The notes: generated by a model not told the origin, from the sequence alone. DNA of 64,000 nucleotides from Klenkia sp. PcliD-1-E (GCF_024124375.1 NZ_JAMXRZ010000002.1:1-64000), one strand, 5' to 3'; counted from the stretch's first letter, positions 43,558-53,145 are shown. A program made the numbers and translations.

Positions 43558-46344
43558 GTGGCCAACGATGACCACATGTCACCTCGAGCAGCCCCTCGTT
43601 GCGACTTCGGCCGACCGGCGGTGCTGCCGCTGTGCCGATTTCCCGTGGTGAGCGCTGCCGGCAGTCCGCCGTCCCAGGACATGGGCCAGCAGGAGTTGCT
43701 GCAGCACCTGCTGGGGTCCGCCGAACGAACCCCGTGCATGCAGCTGGTGCTGGACACCGACTGGTCGACCACGCCAGCTGGCCCGGTGCCGAGCTGGCCG
43801 GCGACCTTGCAGACGGCACTGAGCACGGCGCTGACATCGCGGTTCCCGATGCTGGTGATGGCCGGCCCCGAGCTGACGATGGTCTACAACGATGGCTACG
43901 CGCCCATGCTGGGCGATCGGCACCCGGCGGCCATGGGCCAGCCGTTGCATCAGGTGTGGTCCGACGTGTGGCCCACGATCGCCCCGATGATCGCCGACGT
44001 CGTGGACGGGCAGCGCGCCAACTACTTCGGTGACCTCGAGCTGTCGATGACCCGCAACGGTTACGACGAGCAGACCTTCTTCACCTTCTCCTACAGCCCG
44101 CTGCTGGACGCTACCGGTGCGGTGGTGGGGGTGCTGGACACCGCACTGGAGACCACCAGCCAGGTGCTGGCCGCCCGCCGGCTCGAACTGGTCCAGCACA
44201 CCTCCGCGGTAGCCGGCCGGCAGCACCCTGATGTCGCCGCTGCGTGCACCGCGGTCCTGCAGGCGCTGGACGGTGCCCCCGACATCGCCCACGCCGGGAT
44301 CTACCTGCGCGGCGACGCACTTGTGGGAGGTCCCCTGGCCCCGCAGGTCTTCGGTCTCCCGGCCGAGGCCGCAGCCGTGCTGCAGCCGGTCCTCACCAAC
44401 CTGCCTGCCGGTGACCTGCTCGAGGACCCGACCGATGTCTGGGGCGAGCCGTCTGCACCGGCCGCGTCCCCGGTGGCCCGCACCATCACCCTTCCCCTGC
44501 ACGCCGCCGGCACCGAGGAGGCGGTGGGGGTGCTGGTGGTGCGCACCCATGCCCAGCTGCCGGTGGATGAGGACTACCGGGTGACGCTGCGGCTGCTGGC
44601 CGCCCAGGTGGCCACCGCCGTGGGCAACGCCCGGGTCAACGCCGACGCAGCGCGCAGCACCCGCCTGCTGGAGACCATGTCCGCGGCGTTCTGCAGCGTG
44701 GACCGGGAGTGGCGCTGCACCTACCTCAACGGCCCCGCCGAGGAACTGTTGCGCCTCACCCGAGACCAAGCAGTCGGAAAGGTGATGTGGGACCTGTTCC
44801 CCGCAGCGGAGCACTCGATCATCGGGCAGACCTACCGGCAGGTCCTCGCTACCGGGCAGCCGGCCACGTTCGACGCCTACTACCCCGCCCCCCTCGACAC
44901 CTGGTTCGACATCCGGGTCACTCCCGACGCCGACGGGCTGTCGGTGTTCTTCCTGGACATCACCGACCGCGTTCAGCAACAACAGCGCACCGAGCTCCTC
45001 GCCCAGGTCACCGCCGAGCTCACCGGCATGCTCGACGCCGAGACCGCGGTGGCCCGGCTGGCCGAGCTCGTGGTCCCACGGCTGGGTGACTGGTCCCTGG
45101 TGACCGTGGTCGGGGAGGAGCAGCACGGCAACGCCACGCGCCGAAGCCTGCGCGACGTCGGCGCCTGGCACACCGACCCGCAGCTACGGCCCGTGGTCCG
45201 CCGGTACGCCGACACCCGCATCCCGGCCCTGACCGATCAGTCCTTCCTCGCCCGAGCCCTGGCCGAGGACGCCATCGTGCAGGCCGGCTCGGGCGCGGCC
45301 GCCCAGATCCGCGCGGTCCTGCACCCCGGTGAGGCCGCTGACCTGATCGCCGAGCTGGCACCGGAGTCCATCACTGTGCTGCCCATGCGCGGCCGTGGAC
45401 GCATCACCGGCCTGCTCACCCTCTTCGGCGGGCCCGGCCGGGCACCGCTGACCGGCGCTGACCTCGCCGCCGCGGCCGATCTCGCCGCCCGCGCGGGCCT
45501 CGCCCTGGACAATGCCCGCCTCTACACCGAGCAAGCCGGTCTGGCCGCCACCCTGCAACGGTCCCTGCTCACCAGCCCACCCGAACCCGACCACGCCCAG
45601 GTCGTCGTCCGCTACGAACCCGCCGCCCAGGCCGCCCAGGTCGGCGGGGACTGGTACGACGCCTTCCTCCAGCACGACGGCGCCACCATGATCGTCATCG
45701 GTGACGTCGCCGGCCACGACACCGCCGCAGCCGCCGCCATGGGCCAGCTCCGCGGCCTGCTGCGCGGCATCGCCACCTACTCCGGGGCCGGCCCCGCCGA
45801 CGTCCTGCGCGGTCTGGACACCTCCATGCAGGTCCTGCAGATCACCACCCTGGCCACCGCGGCCATCGCCCGCTTCGAGCAGACCCCCGACGAAGTCGAA
45901 CGGGGCGTCACCCGCATGATCTGGGCCAACGCCGGCCACCCACCACCGATCGTGATCAACCCCGACGGCACCCACCGCATCCTGGCCCCCTGGAAGGGCG
46001 AACTCCTGCTGGGCGTCAACGCCGACACCACCCGCACCGAACAGGTCACCACCCTCGACCGCGGCGCCACCGTCCTGCTCTACACCGACGGGCTCATCGA
46101 ACGCCGCACCTCCGACCTCGACGACGGCCTCGCACGACTCACCAATGCCATCACCGAGCTCGGCGACGCGACCCTCGACGACCTGTGCGACGGCATCATC
46201 ACCCGCATGGTCGACGGCCGACCCGACGACGACATCGCCCTCGTCGCCGTCCGCCTCCACCGCCAAGACCGACCACGACCCACCGAGGCCGGCCCCCGGA
46301 ACGTCCCGGACGGGGTGCCAAAACCAGCCCACCCGGCGCGATAG
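43558..46344 (+). CDS. PAS-GAF-PAS-GAF-PP2C sensory phosphatase
   Basis: 928 residues from a GTG at 43558 with GGAAGTAGGGA upstream (an ATG at 43681 is an alternative). PAS1 ~75-200 (TSRFPMLVMAGPELTMVYND), GAF1 ~210-365, PAS2 ~375-480 (LLETMSAAFCSVDREW), GAF2 ~485-650 (VVPRLGDWSLVTVVGEE), PP2C ~670-905 (GGDWYDAF, VIGDVAGHD, LLYTDGLIERR, PDDDIALVAVRL). The metal-binding Asp residues are present. It carries one more GAF than the two other phosphatases in the window. Likely to dephosphorylate an anti-sigma antagonist, opposing the divergent RsbW-like ATPase. Confidence 0.92.
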   Translation: MANDDHMSPRAAPRCDFGRPAVLPLCRFPVVSAAGSPPSQDMGQQELLQHLLGSAERTPCMQLVLDTDWSTTPAGPVPSWPATLQTALSTALTSRFPMLVMAGPELTMVYNDGYAPMLGDRHPAAMGQPLHQVWSDVWPTIAPMIADVVDGQRANYFGDLELSMTRNGYDEQTFFTFSYSPLLDATGAVVGVLDTALETTSQVLAARRLELVQHTSAVAGRQHPDVAAACTAVLQALDGAPDIAHAGIYLRGDALVGGPLAPQVFGLPAEAAAVLQPVLTNLPAGDLLEDPTDVWGEPSAPAASPVARTITLPLHAAGTEEAVGVLVVRTHAQLPVDEDYRVTLRLLAAQVATAVGNARVNADAARSTRLLETMSAAFCSVDREWRCTYLNGPAEELLRLTRDQAVGKVMWDLFPAAEHSIIGQTYRQVLATGQPATFDAYYPAPLDTWFDIRVTPDADGLSVFFLDITDRVQQQQRTELLAQVTAELTGMLDAETAVARLAELVVPRLGDWSLVTVVGEEQHGNATRRSLRDVGAWHTDPQLRPVVRRYADTRIPALTDQSFLARALAEDAIVQAGSGAAAQIRAVLHPGEAADLIAELAPESITVLPMRGRGRITGLLTLFGGPGRAPLTGADLAAAADLAARAGLALDNARLYTEQAGLAATLQRSLLTSPPEPDHAQVVVRYEPAAQAAQVGGDWYDAFLQHDGATMIVIGDVAGHDTAAAAAMGQLRGLLRGIATYSGAGPADVLRGLDTSMQVLQITTLATAAIARFEQTPDEVERGVTRMIWANAGHPPPIVINPDGTHRILAPWKGELLLGVNADTTRTEQVTTLDRGATVLLYTDGLIERRTSDLDDGLARLTNAITELGDATLDDLCDGIITRMVDGRPDDDIALVAVRLHRQDRPRPTEAGPRNVPDGVPKPAHPAR

Positions 46345-46752
46345 ATGTCCGTTCATCTACAAGACTGCATCCCGGCAGTCCCACAGGGATTTGAACGCCC
46401 TGTTCGAGCGCTGACCCAGGGCGCCCCTGCATGAGATGGGCGCAGAAGGAAGCTGAGCGGAGGAGAAGCAGCTCAACGGCGGGCCCTCGGGCCATTCTGC
46501 GCCACGCATGGGGGTACCCCAAGCATCCAGTCTCTGTGGTGACGGACAGCTCGGCCCGCCCACTAGCCTTGCTCGGCCGGCTGTTCGAGACCCACCACGC
46601 AGGACAAGGCCGCGGGGGGCCGCAGTAGCGCTCAACGTGGGGTCCTCTACCCCGGTTGGGTCACGCTTCTCCTAGGCTCAGTTGTCTGACCCATCGCCGG
46701 TGCATCGCCGGCTCCGGCGGCCGGCACCGCCATGTAAAGGAGCCCCGCACCC
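46345..46752. other. Intergenic region, no gene seen
   Basis: About 400 bases between the phosphatase and the next GAF gene. No motif-bearing frame and no strong hairpin. The promoter of the GAF gene should be at its right end; AAAGGAG precedes the GTG at 46753. Confidence 0.35.
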
Positions 46753-47505
46753 GTGAACCACCACGCGGCCCAGTCACCCGGCATGAGCGCGGCTGAGGCC
46801 TTCCACGCCGAGCTGGCTCACAGCTCAGCCGCCGGCGACGACCCGGAACTGCTTCCCGACCGCCTGGCGCGCGCCTGCGTCACGGTGCTACCCGTCGACG
46901 GCGCCGGCCTGTCCATGATGCTGGTCCCCGACCGGCGGCTACCGTTGGGCGCGAGCGATCCGACGGCCGCCGCAGCCGAGCGGCTGCAGTTCGCGCTGGG
47001 GGACGGGCCGTGCACGGCTGCCCACCGTGAGCGCCGACTGGTCGTCGCGGTGGATGAAGACCTGGCCGCCCGCTGGCCGGTCTACGCCAGCCAGTTCGCC
47101 ACCCAGACGCCATACCGGATGACCCTGGCCCTGCCCGTCGGCGGCCCGTTGACCGGCTCGGTCGTGATCGACCTGTACCGTTACCGTCCTGGCCGGCCCG
47201 CCCCCGGGGTGCTGGCGGCCGTCGGCGAAGTTGCCAACGCATGCGGCACGGTGCTGTCAACCGCGCTGGCCGAGGAGTCCGACGTGGTCCTCGGCCTGCC
47301 GGCTGCTCTACGCTCCCTGCCGGTGACCGCGCGGCGTCAGGTGTGGCAGGCCATCGGGATCGTTAGCGCGCAGCGGGGAGTGGACGCATCGACGGCCTTG
47401 GCGGTGCTCCGCGGGTTCGCCTTCGGCCAGGACGCCGACCTGGAGACCATCGCCGCCGGCGTCATGGGCGGCGAAGTGGAGGTGCCCCGCACGCTGCCCG
47501 ATTGA
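46753..47505 (+). CDS. GAF and ANTAR-like domain regulator
   Basis: 250 residues from a GTG with AAAGGAG upstream. GAF-like N-terminal ~165 residues (VLPVDGAGLSMMLVPDRRLPLGA in outline, LQFALGDGPCTAAH, LALPVGGPLTGSVVIDLY), then an ANTAR-like helical C-terminus (RRQVWQAIGIVSAQRGVDAS, LRGFAFGQDADLETIAAGVM). Same domain plan as the gene at 1002-1712. Single-gene transcription unit. Confidence 0.82.
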   Translation: MNHHAAQSPGMSAAEAFHAELAHSSAAGDDPELLPDRLARACVTVLPVDGAGLSMMLVPDRRLPLGASDPTAAAAERLQFALGDGPCTAAHRERRLVVAVDEDLAARWPVYASQFATQTPYRMTLALPVGGPLTGSVVIDLYRYRPGRPAPGVLAAVGEVANACGTVLSTALAEESDVVLGLPAALRSLPVTARRQVWQAIGIVSAQRGVDASTALAVLRGFAFGQDADLETIAAGVMGGEVEVPRTLPD

Positions 47506-47532
47506 CTTCAGTCCGGTCGTCCTGTCCTGCTG

Positions 47533-47832
47533 CTAACTGGGTGGCCGGACCCACTCCGGGGTGGGTAGGCCCGGCTGAGGCGGGGTGACCAGGCTGTCCA
47601 CCGGGACGTCAGAGTGGCCCACCCGCGCGGGCATCCAGGTAAACACTGCCCGCCACCCACCCTCGTCCTGGCGTTCGAGGCGGTAGCCGGTGGAACGCGC
47701 GGTCGCCACCGACACCGAAAGCTCGCGGGCAGCACCTTCCGCCGCCTGGTCGTCGTCCGCGTCGATCTCACCGACTGAGGCGCCGTGGTCACCGATCAAC
47801 CGGTATAGGGGCATCCTGAAGTTGTAGACCAT
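47533..47832 (-). CDS. Hypothetical small protein
   Basis: 99 residues from the ATG at 47832; an ATG at 47814 (MPLYRLIGDHG) is equally possible. Predicted beta-alpha-beta: MPLYRLIGDHGASVGEIDA, a helix DDDQAAEGAARELSV, then YRLERQDEGGWRAVFTWMP. A compact single-domain protein of unknown role. Converges on the GAF regulator gene with a 27-base gap. Confidence 0.55.
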   Translation of the reverse strand: MVYNFRMPLYRLIGDHGASVGEIDADDDQAAEGAARELSVSVATARSTGYRLERQDEGGWRAVFTWMPARVGHSDVPVDSLVTPPQPGLPTPEWVRPPS

Positions 47833-48128
47833 CCCCGGTGGCACCGCTCGACGGGCGAGCCCTGCCGGACCCCTCGCCGCAACCGCCGTCTGCAGCAATG
47901 AGCCGTTCGTCCAAACGGTGCGACCCCCACCCGACGCGCCCCGCGGCCCAGAGTTGCCTGCGCCTGGACCAATCAGGGCACCCACTGTTGCCGCCGCGGC
48001 TGAGGGTTGCGCGCGCTTGCCGTGCCCGGGTGGGCGGAGTAGGTCTATCCGGCCGGGTCAGGGTCCGCGGGGATTGAAACGGCGCGCGTGACCGCAGCGG
48101 TGACTACCAGGTTTCAAGAGGAGCAGCG

Positions 48129-48944
48129 ATGAGCGGACTGCACAGTGCCGCGATGCAGGATGAATTCGACATCACCGCGACCTGGACCGAGGAAGCCGTC
48201 CGGGCGCTCGGGCCAGGTCACGCGGTACCTGCGGGCTGCCGGGGTTCGGGCAGCGTTGGGTCGCTGCGGTGGCTGGCTGACCGGTTGGCTCTAAACCCGG
48301 GTGACCTGCTACTAGACGTCGGTTCCGGTGTCGGCGGCCCAGCCGCGTGGGTGGCCCGGGATCGCCAGGTGCGGCCGGTGTGCCTGGAACCGATGGCCGG
48401 TGCGGTGCGTGCCTCGCGCCACCTGTTCGGTTTGCCGTCTGCCGCTGCGATGGGACGGTCGCTCCCGGTGTCCTCCGGGGTCGCCGCGGCGGCTTGGAGC
48501 TTGGGCGTGCTGTGCACGACCGTCGACAAGGCCGCGGTGCTGGCTGAGTTGTACCGCGTACTGCGTTCTGGTGGCAGGCTGGGACTGCTCGTGTTTGTGC
48601 AGGTCGCCCACGTGTTGCCGACTCCCCCGCCGGAGGGCAATTCATTTCCTACCGAGAACGCCCTAAACGCACTACTCAGGGCGGCCAGCTTCGACGTGTT
48701 GGACCAGGCAGTCGCCCATATGGACGACAACCCACCGGGTTGGGACGACGCAGCCTCCGCCGTCGCCGCCGAGGTGCAGCGCCGTCACGGCACAGACCCC
48801 CGCTTTGAGCGCTCGGCCCGGCAGTCGGCACGGATGGGGGCCCTGCTGTCTGCCGGGGCGGTCCGCCCGACGCTCCTCGTGGCCGCACGAGGATCGTCAC
48901 GCGGTGTTGCAGCAAACGCCGAACCAGACATTCCTATTCTGTAA
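48129..48944 (+). CDS. SAM-dependent methyltransferase
   Basis: 271 residues from an ATG with GAGGAG upstream. Class I fold: motif I LLLDVGSGVGGPAAWVA (SAM-binding Gly loop), the acidic end of strand 2 near VCLEPM, motif post-II around AAAWSLGVLCTTVDK, and LRSGGRLGLLVFVQV as the strand before the C-terminal half. UbiE/MenG-like general plan; the substrate cannot be told from the sequence. No obvious operon partner. Confidence 0.85.
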   Translation: MSGLHSAAMQDEFDITATWTEEAVRALGPGHAVPAGCRGSGSVGSLRWLADRLALNPGDLLLDVGSGVGGPAAWVARDRQVRPVCLEPMAGAVRASRHLFGLPSAAAMGRSLPVSSGVAAAAWSLGVLCTTVDKAAVLAELYRVLRSGGRLGLLVFVQVAHVLPTPPPEGNSFPTENALNALLRAASFDVLDQAVAHMDDNPPGWDDAASAVAAEVQRRHGTDPRFERSARQSARMGALLSAGAVRPTLLVAARGSSRGVAANAEPDIPIL

Positions 48945-49694
48945 CTGCACCGGGCGTGGGCGCGAATGGCACGACAAGCACGGCCTGTCGAGCGAGCTCA
49001 TCGTTTTCTATGCCTTTGGCCTCGTTGCGGGCTCTCCAATTTCGGACACACCTGCGGGATTATCGACGGTTGCGGACGGTCAATCTGCCCCGCCGACACG
49101 CCCACCGTGACGGTGCATGACACCGCGCGGCGGCAGCACGTACCCGGTGGCAGATGCCGTTGTCTGTGGATGCCGACGCCGGAGCCACACTTCTACACCC
49201 TGGGCCAGTACGGCATGTGTGCCGCCTCTGCGAGCCCATTGCGAACCGACGGGAGTTGTTACCGTGTTCTGGGCCGCCCCGCCTTAGCCGCAGCCCGGGC
49301 CATTACGGCCGGAACGACTACGATCACAACTCGCAACTGTGCTTCAAGATACCTGCCCCGAGGTGGCGAAGATCGATTCTGTGTCAACCCTTCGAGCGAG
49401 CACAGCTGCACAACCCAGGCGCGCCGCCGAGTGACGACCTGAGTTGTCCTCTTGACCCCTACAAAAACCGCAAGAGCGGAACGCTTGAAGGTCGACTCGG
49501 CCGTCCCAGAACGTGGGATGGGGTTCTATGCGTACCCGTGAACGTTCCGCGTGCGCGGTGATGATCACCCGTAATTGGGGCCAACCCAGCTGCGCAACCC
49601 CCAGGTCAGGTCGCCGGCGGGGACCTGGTGGCGGACGGCGGCGCCGCACCGGTTACCTTCCGCGGTCGACGCTCACATCACGCCGGAGGACCCC
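48945..49694. other. Long non-coding region upstream of bioY
   Basis: About 750 bases of visibly lower GC than the surroundings, with stops in all frames and no recognisable domain. It contains the palindrome GGTGAT-G-ATCACC at 49557-49569, about 125 bases before bioY, and GAACGTTC just before that. It may be degraded foreign DNA or hold bioY regulation; I saw no canonical BioQ site (TGAAC-N3-GTTCA). Confidence 0.4.
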
Positions 49695-50258
49695 ATGAAG
49701 ACCCGCGACCTCGCCTACGTCGCGCTGTTCGCCGCGCTCACGGCGGTGCTCGGGCTCGTCCCGGCGATCAACGTGGGGCCGGTGCCGATCACCGCCCAGA
49801 CGTTGGGGGTGATGCTGGCCGGCTCAGTGCTGGGCGCCCGCCGGGGCTTCCTGGCCCTGGCGCTGTTCCTGGTGCTGGTCGCCGTGGGCCTGCCGGTGCT
49901 GCCCGGTGGCGGGGGTGGCCTGGCCGTCTTCGCCGGGCCGACCGGCGGGTACCTCGTCGCCTGGCCCTTCGCCGCCGGGGTGGTCGGCGCGATCACCGAG
50001 TGGAGCTGGAACCGGTACCACCTGGGCTGGGCCCTGCTGGCCAACGCCGTCGGCGGCATCGTGGTCGTCTACGCGGTCGGCGTGCCGGTCCTGGCCGCGG
50101 TGCTGGACCTCTCCCCCGGTGTCGCGCTGAGCACCGGCGCCGCCCCCTTCCTGGTCGGTGACGCGGTCAAGGTCGGGATCGCCTCGGTGGTGGCCGTCCA
50201 GGTCCGCCGGGCCTACCCGGTCATCGAGCGGCCGCGCCGGGCGGCAGCCGCGTCGTGA
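49695..50258 (+). CDS. bioY: BioY, biotin-specific S component of an ECF transporter
   Basis: 187 residues from the ATG at 49695, preceded by GGAGGA. Six hydrophobic segments. The BioY pattern is clear: LAYVALFAALTAVLGLVPA, VGPVPITAQTLGVMLAGSVLGARRG, GLPVLPGGGGGLAVFAGPTGGYL. It binds biotin in the membrane and hands it to the BioM/BioN energising module. The next gene, bioM, overlaps its stop by four bases but is destroyed by an IS3 fragment, and no bioN is present. Uptake may then rely on a shared ECF module elsewhere or on BioY alone. Confidence 0.93.
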   Translation: MKTRDLAYVALFAALTAVLGLVPAINVGPVPITAQTLGVMLAGSVLGARRGFLALALFLVLVAVGLPVLPGGGGGLAVFAGPTGGYLVAWPFAAGVVGAITEWSWNRYHLGWALLANAVGGIVVVYAVGVPVLAAVLDLSPGVALSTGAAPFLVGDAVKVGIASVVAVQVRRAYPVIERPRRAAAAS

Positions 50259-50383
50259 GGGGACGGCGGTCGGCCGCCGCCACGGCGGTCGCCGACCCCT
50301 CCCGGGGCATCGAGCTGCGCGGCGTCGGGCACGCCTACGCCCAGCGCGCGGTGCTGGACGATCTGAACCTGGTGCTCACGAAG
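50255..50383 (+). pseudogene. bioM: bioM (ECF ATPase) fragment cut by IS3
   Basis: 43 codons from the GTG at 50255 (GTGA overlap with bioY). IELRGVGHAYAQRAVLDDLNLVL is the N-terminal strand region of an ABC ATPase just before the Walker A loop. The reading frame enters the IS3 terminal repeat at about 50384 (KGTAARKGDS), so Walker A, signature and Walker B are all absent. The remainder is not found on the far side of the IS cluster. Confidence 0.85.
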
Positions 50384-51081
50384 GGGACTGCTGCACGGAA
50401 AGGTGACAGTTCGGGTCAGGCGGCCCGGGCCTTCGCAGGTTTCGATCATCTCGCACTCGATGGGTGTGAGGTGGCCGAGGGCGGCTTGCCGCAGTCGGCG
50501 GTGGTAGGTCCGTTCAATCCAGGTGACGATCGCGATCCGCAGCTGCTGCCGGGTGACCCAACGTTGCCGGTCGAGCACGTTCTTCTGCAGCAGCGCGAAG
50601 AAGGACTCCATCGCCGCGTTGTCCCCAGCGGCGCCGACGCGGCCCATCGATCCGACCAGGCCGTGGGCGCCCAGGGCGTGCACGAACCGGCGGGACTGGA
50701 ATTGCGATCCCCTGCCGGAGTGGACGGTGCAGCCGGCGACGTCGTTCCCGCCGGTGGCCCGTCGGGCGATGGCGGACTCCAGCGCTGCCACGGCCAGCCG
50801 GGACTGCATCCGGGCATCCATGGCGTAGCCGACGATTCGGTTGGAGTGCACGTCCTTGACCGCGCAGAGGTAGAGCTTGCCCTCGGCCGTGGGTGCTCGG
50901 TGATGTCGGTCAACCACAACCTGTCGGGCCGATCGGCGGCGAACATGCGCTGGACCTGGTCATCGTGCACCGGCGGCCCGGGCCGGCCAGCCTTGTCGGG
51001 CGGGGCTTGCCGAGCGCAGACCACCAGCTCATCGCCGAGCACAGCGCCCACGCGGTGCGCTCAGCCATCGGCTCCCCGGCG
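50384..51081 (-). mobile_element. IS3-family fragment (3' end), opposite orientation to the copy at 16640
   Basis: It starts with the terminal repeat GGGACTGCTGCACGG, continues through the whole 3' part of OrfB (minus strand frame 50213-50917 and an overlapping frame to 51051) and breaks off within the GEPMAERTAWAL region at about 51081. OrfA, the 5' part of OrfB and the other terminal repeat are missing. The DDE residues D (TDITEH) and the second Asp region (altered to HSGRGSQ) and E (NAAMESFF) are visible, but the gene is incomplete. It abuts IS481. Confidence 0.88.
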
Positions 51082-51085
51082 CTAG

Positions 51086-52168
51086 CTGTACCCGGCCAGG
51101 ACGTTGGTGACGTTCAGGCCACTTGATCGTGGGAGGACCTCCGGGTGGGGTGTGGCTTGTCGAAGGCCCACATCCGCCCGGAGGTCCTCGTGTCTCACGC
51201 TAATGCCCGCACCACGCCGTTAGGCCGGTTGTTGATCGTCGAGCGGGCTGCCGCTGGGTGGCCGCTGGCGCACATCGCGGCGGCGATGGGGATCTCCCGA
51301 AAGTGTGTGCGCACGTGGGTAGCCCGCTTCCAGTCCGAGGGCGTGGCTGGTCTGGTCGACCGGTCCTCCCGCCCGCACGTCAGTCCCACCCGCACGTCGG
51401 CAGAGGCGGTGGCCGACGTGGTTGCCGCCCGCCGGCGGCTGCGCTGTGGTCCCGACGGGATCGCTTCGGCCACCGGGGTGCCGGCCCGCACGGTTTCTCG
51501 GGTGCTGGCCCGCGAAGGCATGCCGCGCCTGGCCCTGCTGGACCGCATCAGCGGAGAGGTCATCCGCTCGTCCAAGCAGACCGCGGTCCGCTACGGACGC
51601 GACCGTCCCGGCGAGCTGGTGCACATGGACGTCAAGAAGCTCGGGCGCATCCCCGCCGGTGGCGGCTGGCGAGTCCATGGCCGCGCCGCGGGCTCCACCA
51701 GCCGCGACCGAGCCACCAAGGTCGGCTTCGACTACGTGCACTCCCTGGTCGATGACCACTCCCGGCTGGCCTACTCCGAGGTGCTCGACGATGAGCGAGG
51801 CACCACCTGCGCAGGCTTTTTCATCCGCGCAGCTGCCTACTTCGCCGACCATGGCATCCCCACCATCGAGCGCCTGATGACCGACAACGCCTGGGCCTAC
51901 AAACAATCCCTCAAGGGCGTGTGCGCCCAGCTGGGCATCCGGCAGAAGTTCATCCGCCCGCACTGCCCGTGGCAGAACGGCAAGGTCGAACGACTCAACC
52001 GCACCCTGGCCACCGAGTGGGCCTACCGGCAGCCCTGGACCGACAACGACCAGCGCACCGCAGCCCTTGCCGGCTGGCTCGAGCACTACAACACTCAACG
52101 CCGCCACTCAGCACTCGGCGGCAGGCCCCCGACCAGCCGACTGACACCAACCTGATGGCCGGGTACAG
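51086..52168 (+). mobile_element. IS481-family insertion sequence
   Basis: Terminal inverted repeats TGTACCCGGCC at both ends, with imperfect extension (GTTGGTG further in). Each end is bordered by CTAG (51082-51085 and 52169-52172), matching the known preference of IS481 elements for CTAG targets. About 1.08 kb with a single transposase gene. It landed at the broken edge of the IS3 fragment and next to the 3' end of efeU. Confidence 0.9.
51190..52155 (+). CDS. IS481-family transposase
   Basis: 321 residues from the GTG at 51190 (GGAGG upstream; the frame opens at 51145). N-terminal HTH domains (LAHIAAAMGISRKCVRTWVARFQSEGVAGL in outline; GIASATGVPARTVSRVLAREG), then the rve core: VHMDVKKLGRI (Asp), LMTDNAWAY (Asp) and NGKVERLNRTLATEW (Glu). 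The DDE triad is complete, so it may be active. Confidence 0.93.
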   Translation: MSHANARTTPLGRLLIVERAAAGWPLAHIAAAMGISRKCVRTWVARFQSEGVAGLVDRSSRPHVSPTRTSAEAVADVVAARRRLRCGPDGIASATGVPARTVSRVLAREGMPRLALLDRISGEVIRSSKQTAVRYGRDRPGELVHMDVKKLGRIPAGGGWRVHGRAAGSTSRDRATKVGFDYVHSLVDDHSRLAYSEVLDDERGTTCAGFFIRAAAYFADHGIPTIERLMTDNAWAYKQSLKGVCAQLGIRQKFIRPHCPWQNGKVERLNRTLATEWAYRQPWTDNDQRTAALAGWLEHYNTQRRHSALGGRPPTSRLTPT

Positions 52169-53047
52169 CTAGGGGCGCGCATCGACACGGGTGGGGTTCT
52201 CCGTCCGGGTGGGGGTGTGGGCAGTGCTGCGCCGGGCGCGGAACCCGGGCACGAGGAACAGGGTCAGGACCGGGACGAGGTAGACCAGGTAGGCCACGGT
52301 CTCCAGGACCGTCGGCCGCGCCGAGATGTGGAACACGCCGTCGAGGACGACGCCGTACCAGCTCCCCGGGACCAGCCAGCCGGAGGCGTCGTAGGCGTAG
52401 GTGCTCAGCCCGGGCAGGACGCCGGCTTCCTGGAAGTCGTGCACGCCGTACTTGAAGATGCCGGCGGCGATGAAGATCAGCAGGACACCGCTGATGGTGA
52501 AGAAGCGGGTCAGGTTGACCCGGAGGGCGCCGGCGTACAGGGCCGCCCCGATCGCGATGGCAGTCACCAGCCCGGCGCTCAGCCCAAGGACCGGGGTGGC
52601 GCTGACCGCCCCCTGCGCCGAGGCGAAGAACAGCAGCGTGGTCTCCAGCCCCTCGCGGATGACGGCGGCCAAGGCGATGCCGACCACGGCGCCCAGCCCC
52701 AGCCCCACCGCGTCGTCGAGGCGACCGCGCAGCTCCCCGGACAGCTTCCTGGCGGTGCGCCGCATCCAGAAGACCATCCAGGTGACCAGGCCGACGGCCA
52801 CCACCGAGGTGACGGCGTCGAACAGCTCCTGGCCGGGGCCCCCGAGCACGGTCGAGGACACGTAGGACAAGACGGCGCCGAACCCGACCGACAGGACGAC
52901 CGCGGCGCCGACCCCGGCCCAGACGGGCACCAGGTGCTGTCGGCGGCCGGTCTTGACGAGGTAGGCGACCAGCACGCTGACGACGAGGACCATTTCCAGG
53001 CCCTCGCGCAGGCCGATCAGGTAGCTCGGGAAGAAGACTTGACCCAC
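52169..53047 (-). CDS. efeU: FTR1-family iron permease (EfeU-like)
   Basis: 292 residues from a GTG with GGAGG upstream. Seven-helix plan with the two FTR1 REGLE iron-binding motifs: GLREGLEMVLVVSVLVAYL in helix 1 and IREGLETTLLFFA in helix 4. It transports iron across the membrane, in EfeUOB systems together with EfeO and EfeB. Those partners normally follow, but the stop codon here lies in the CTAG target of IS481, and beyond are IS elements and bioY. The operon has therefore probably lost efeO and efeB, and perhaps a few C-terminal codons. Confidence 0.92.
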   Translation of the reverse strand: MGQVFFPSYLIGLREGLEMVLVVSVLVAYLVKTGRRQHLVPVWAGVGAAVVLSVGFGAVLSYVSSTVLGGPGQELFDAVTSVVAVGLVTWMVFWMRRTARKLSGELRGRLDDAVGLGLGAVVGIALAAVIREGLETTLLFFASAQGAVSATPVLGLSAGLVTAIAIGAALYAGALRVNLTRFFTISGVLLIFIAAGIFKYGVHDFQEAGVLPGLSTYAYDASGWLVPGSWYGVVLDGVFHISARPTVLETVAYLVYLVPVLTLFLVPGFRARRSTAHTPTRTENPTRVDARP

Positions 53048-53129
53048 GGGACACCTCCATCTCCGCCCCCACCGCTCGGCAAGGCCAGCCTGACCTTAGG
53101 TGGACGCCGCGCGTCACCGAACCGGCGTT

Positions 53130-53145
53130 CTCAGTGAATCCTCAG
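53130..53145. promoter_or_regulatory. CTCAG-N6-CTCAG direct repeat upstream of glycosyltransferase gene
   Basis: Two CTCAG units 11 bp apart, in the 184-base divergent space between efeU and the GT39-like gene. The complement (CTGAG-N6-CTGAG) is the same as the repeat at 55700-55715. The 11-bp phasing is typical of OmpR-family response-regulator dimers. Confidence 0.5.

Noticed and set aside
48945-49694. Possible riboswitch or BioQ operator before bioY
   Set aside because: No conserved riboswitch core and no TGAAC-N3-GTTCA site; only weak palindromes were found.
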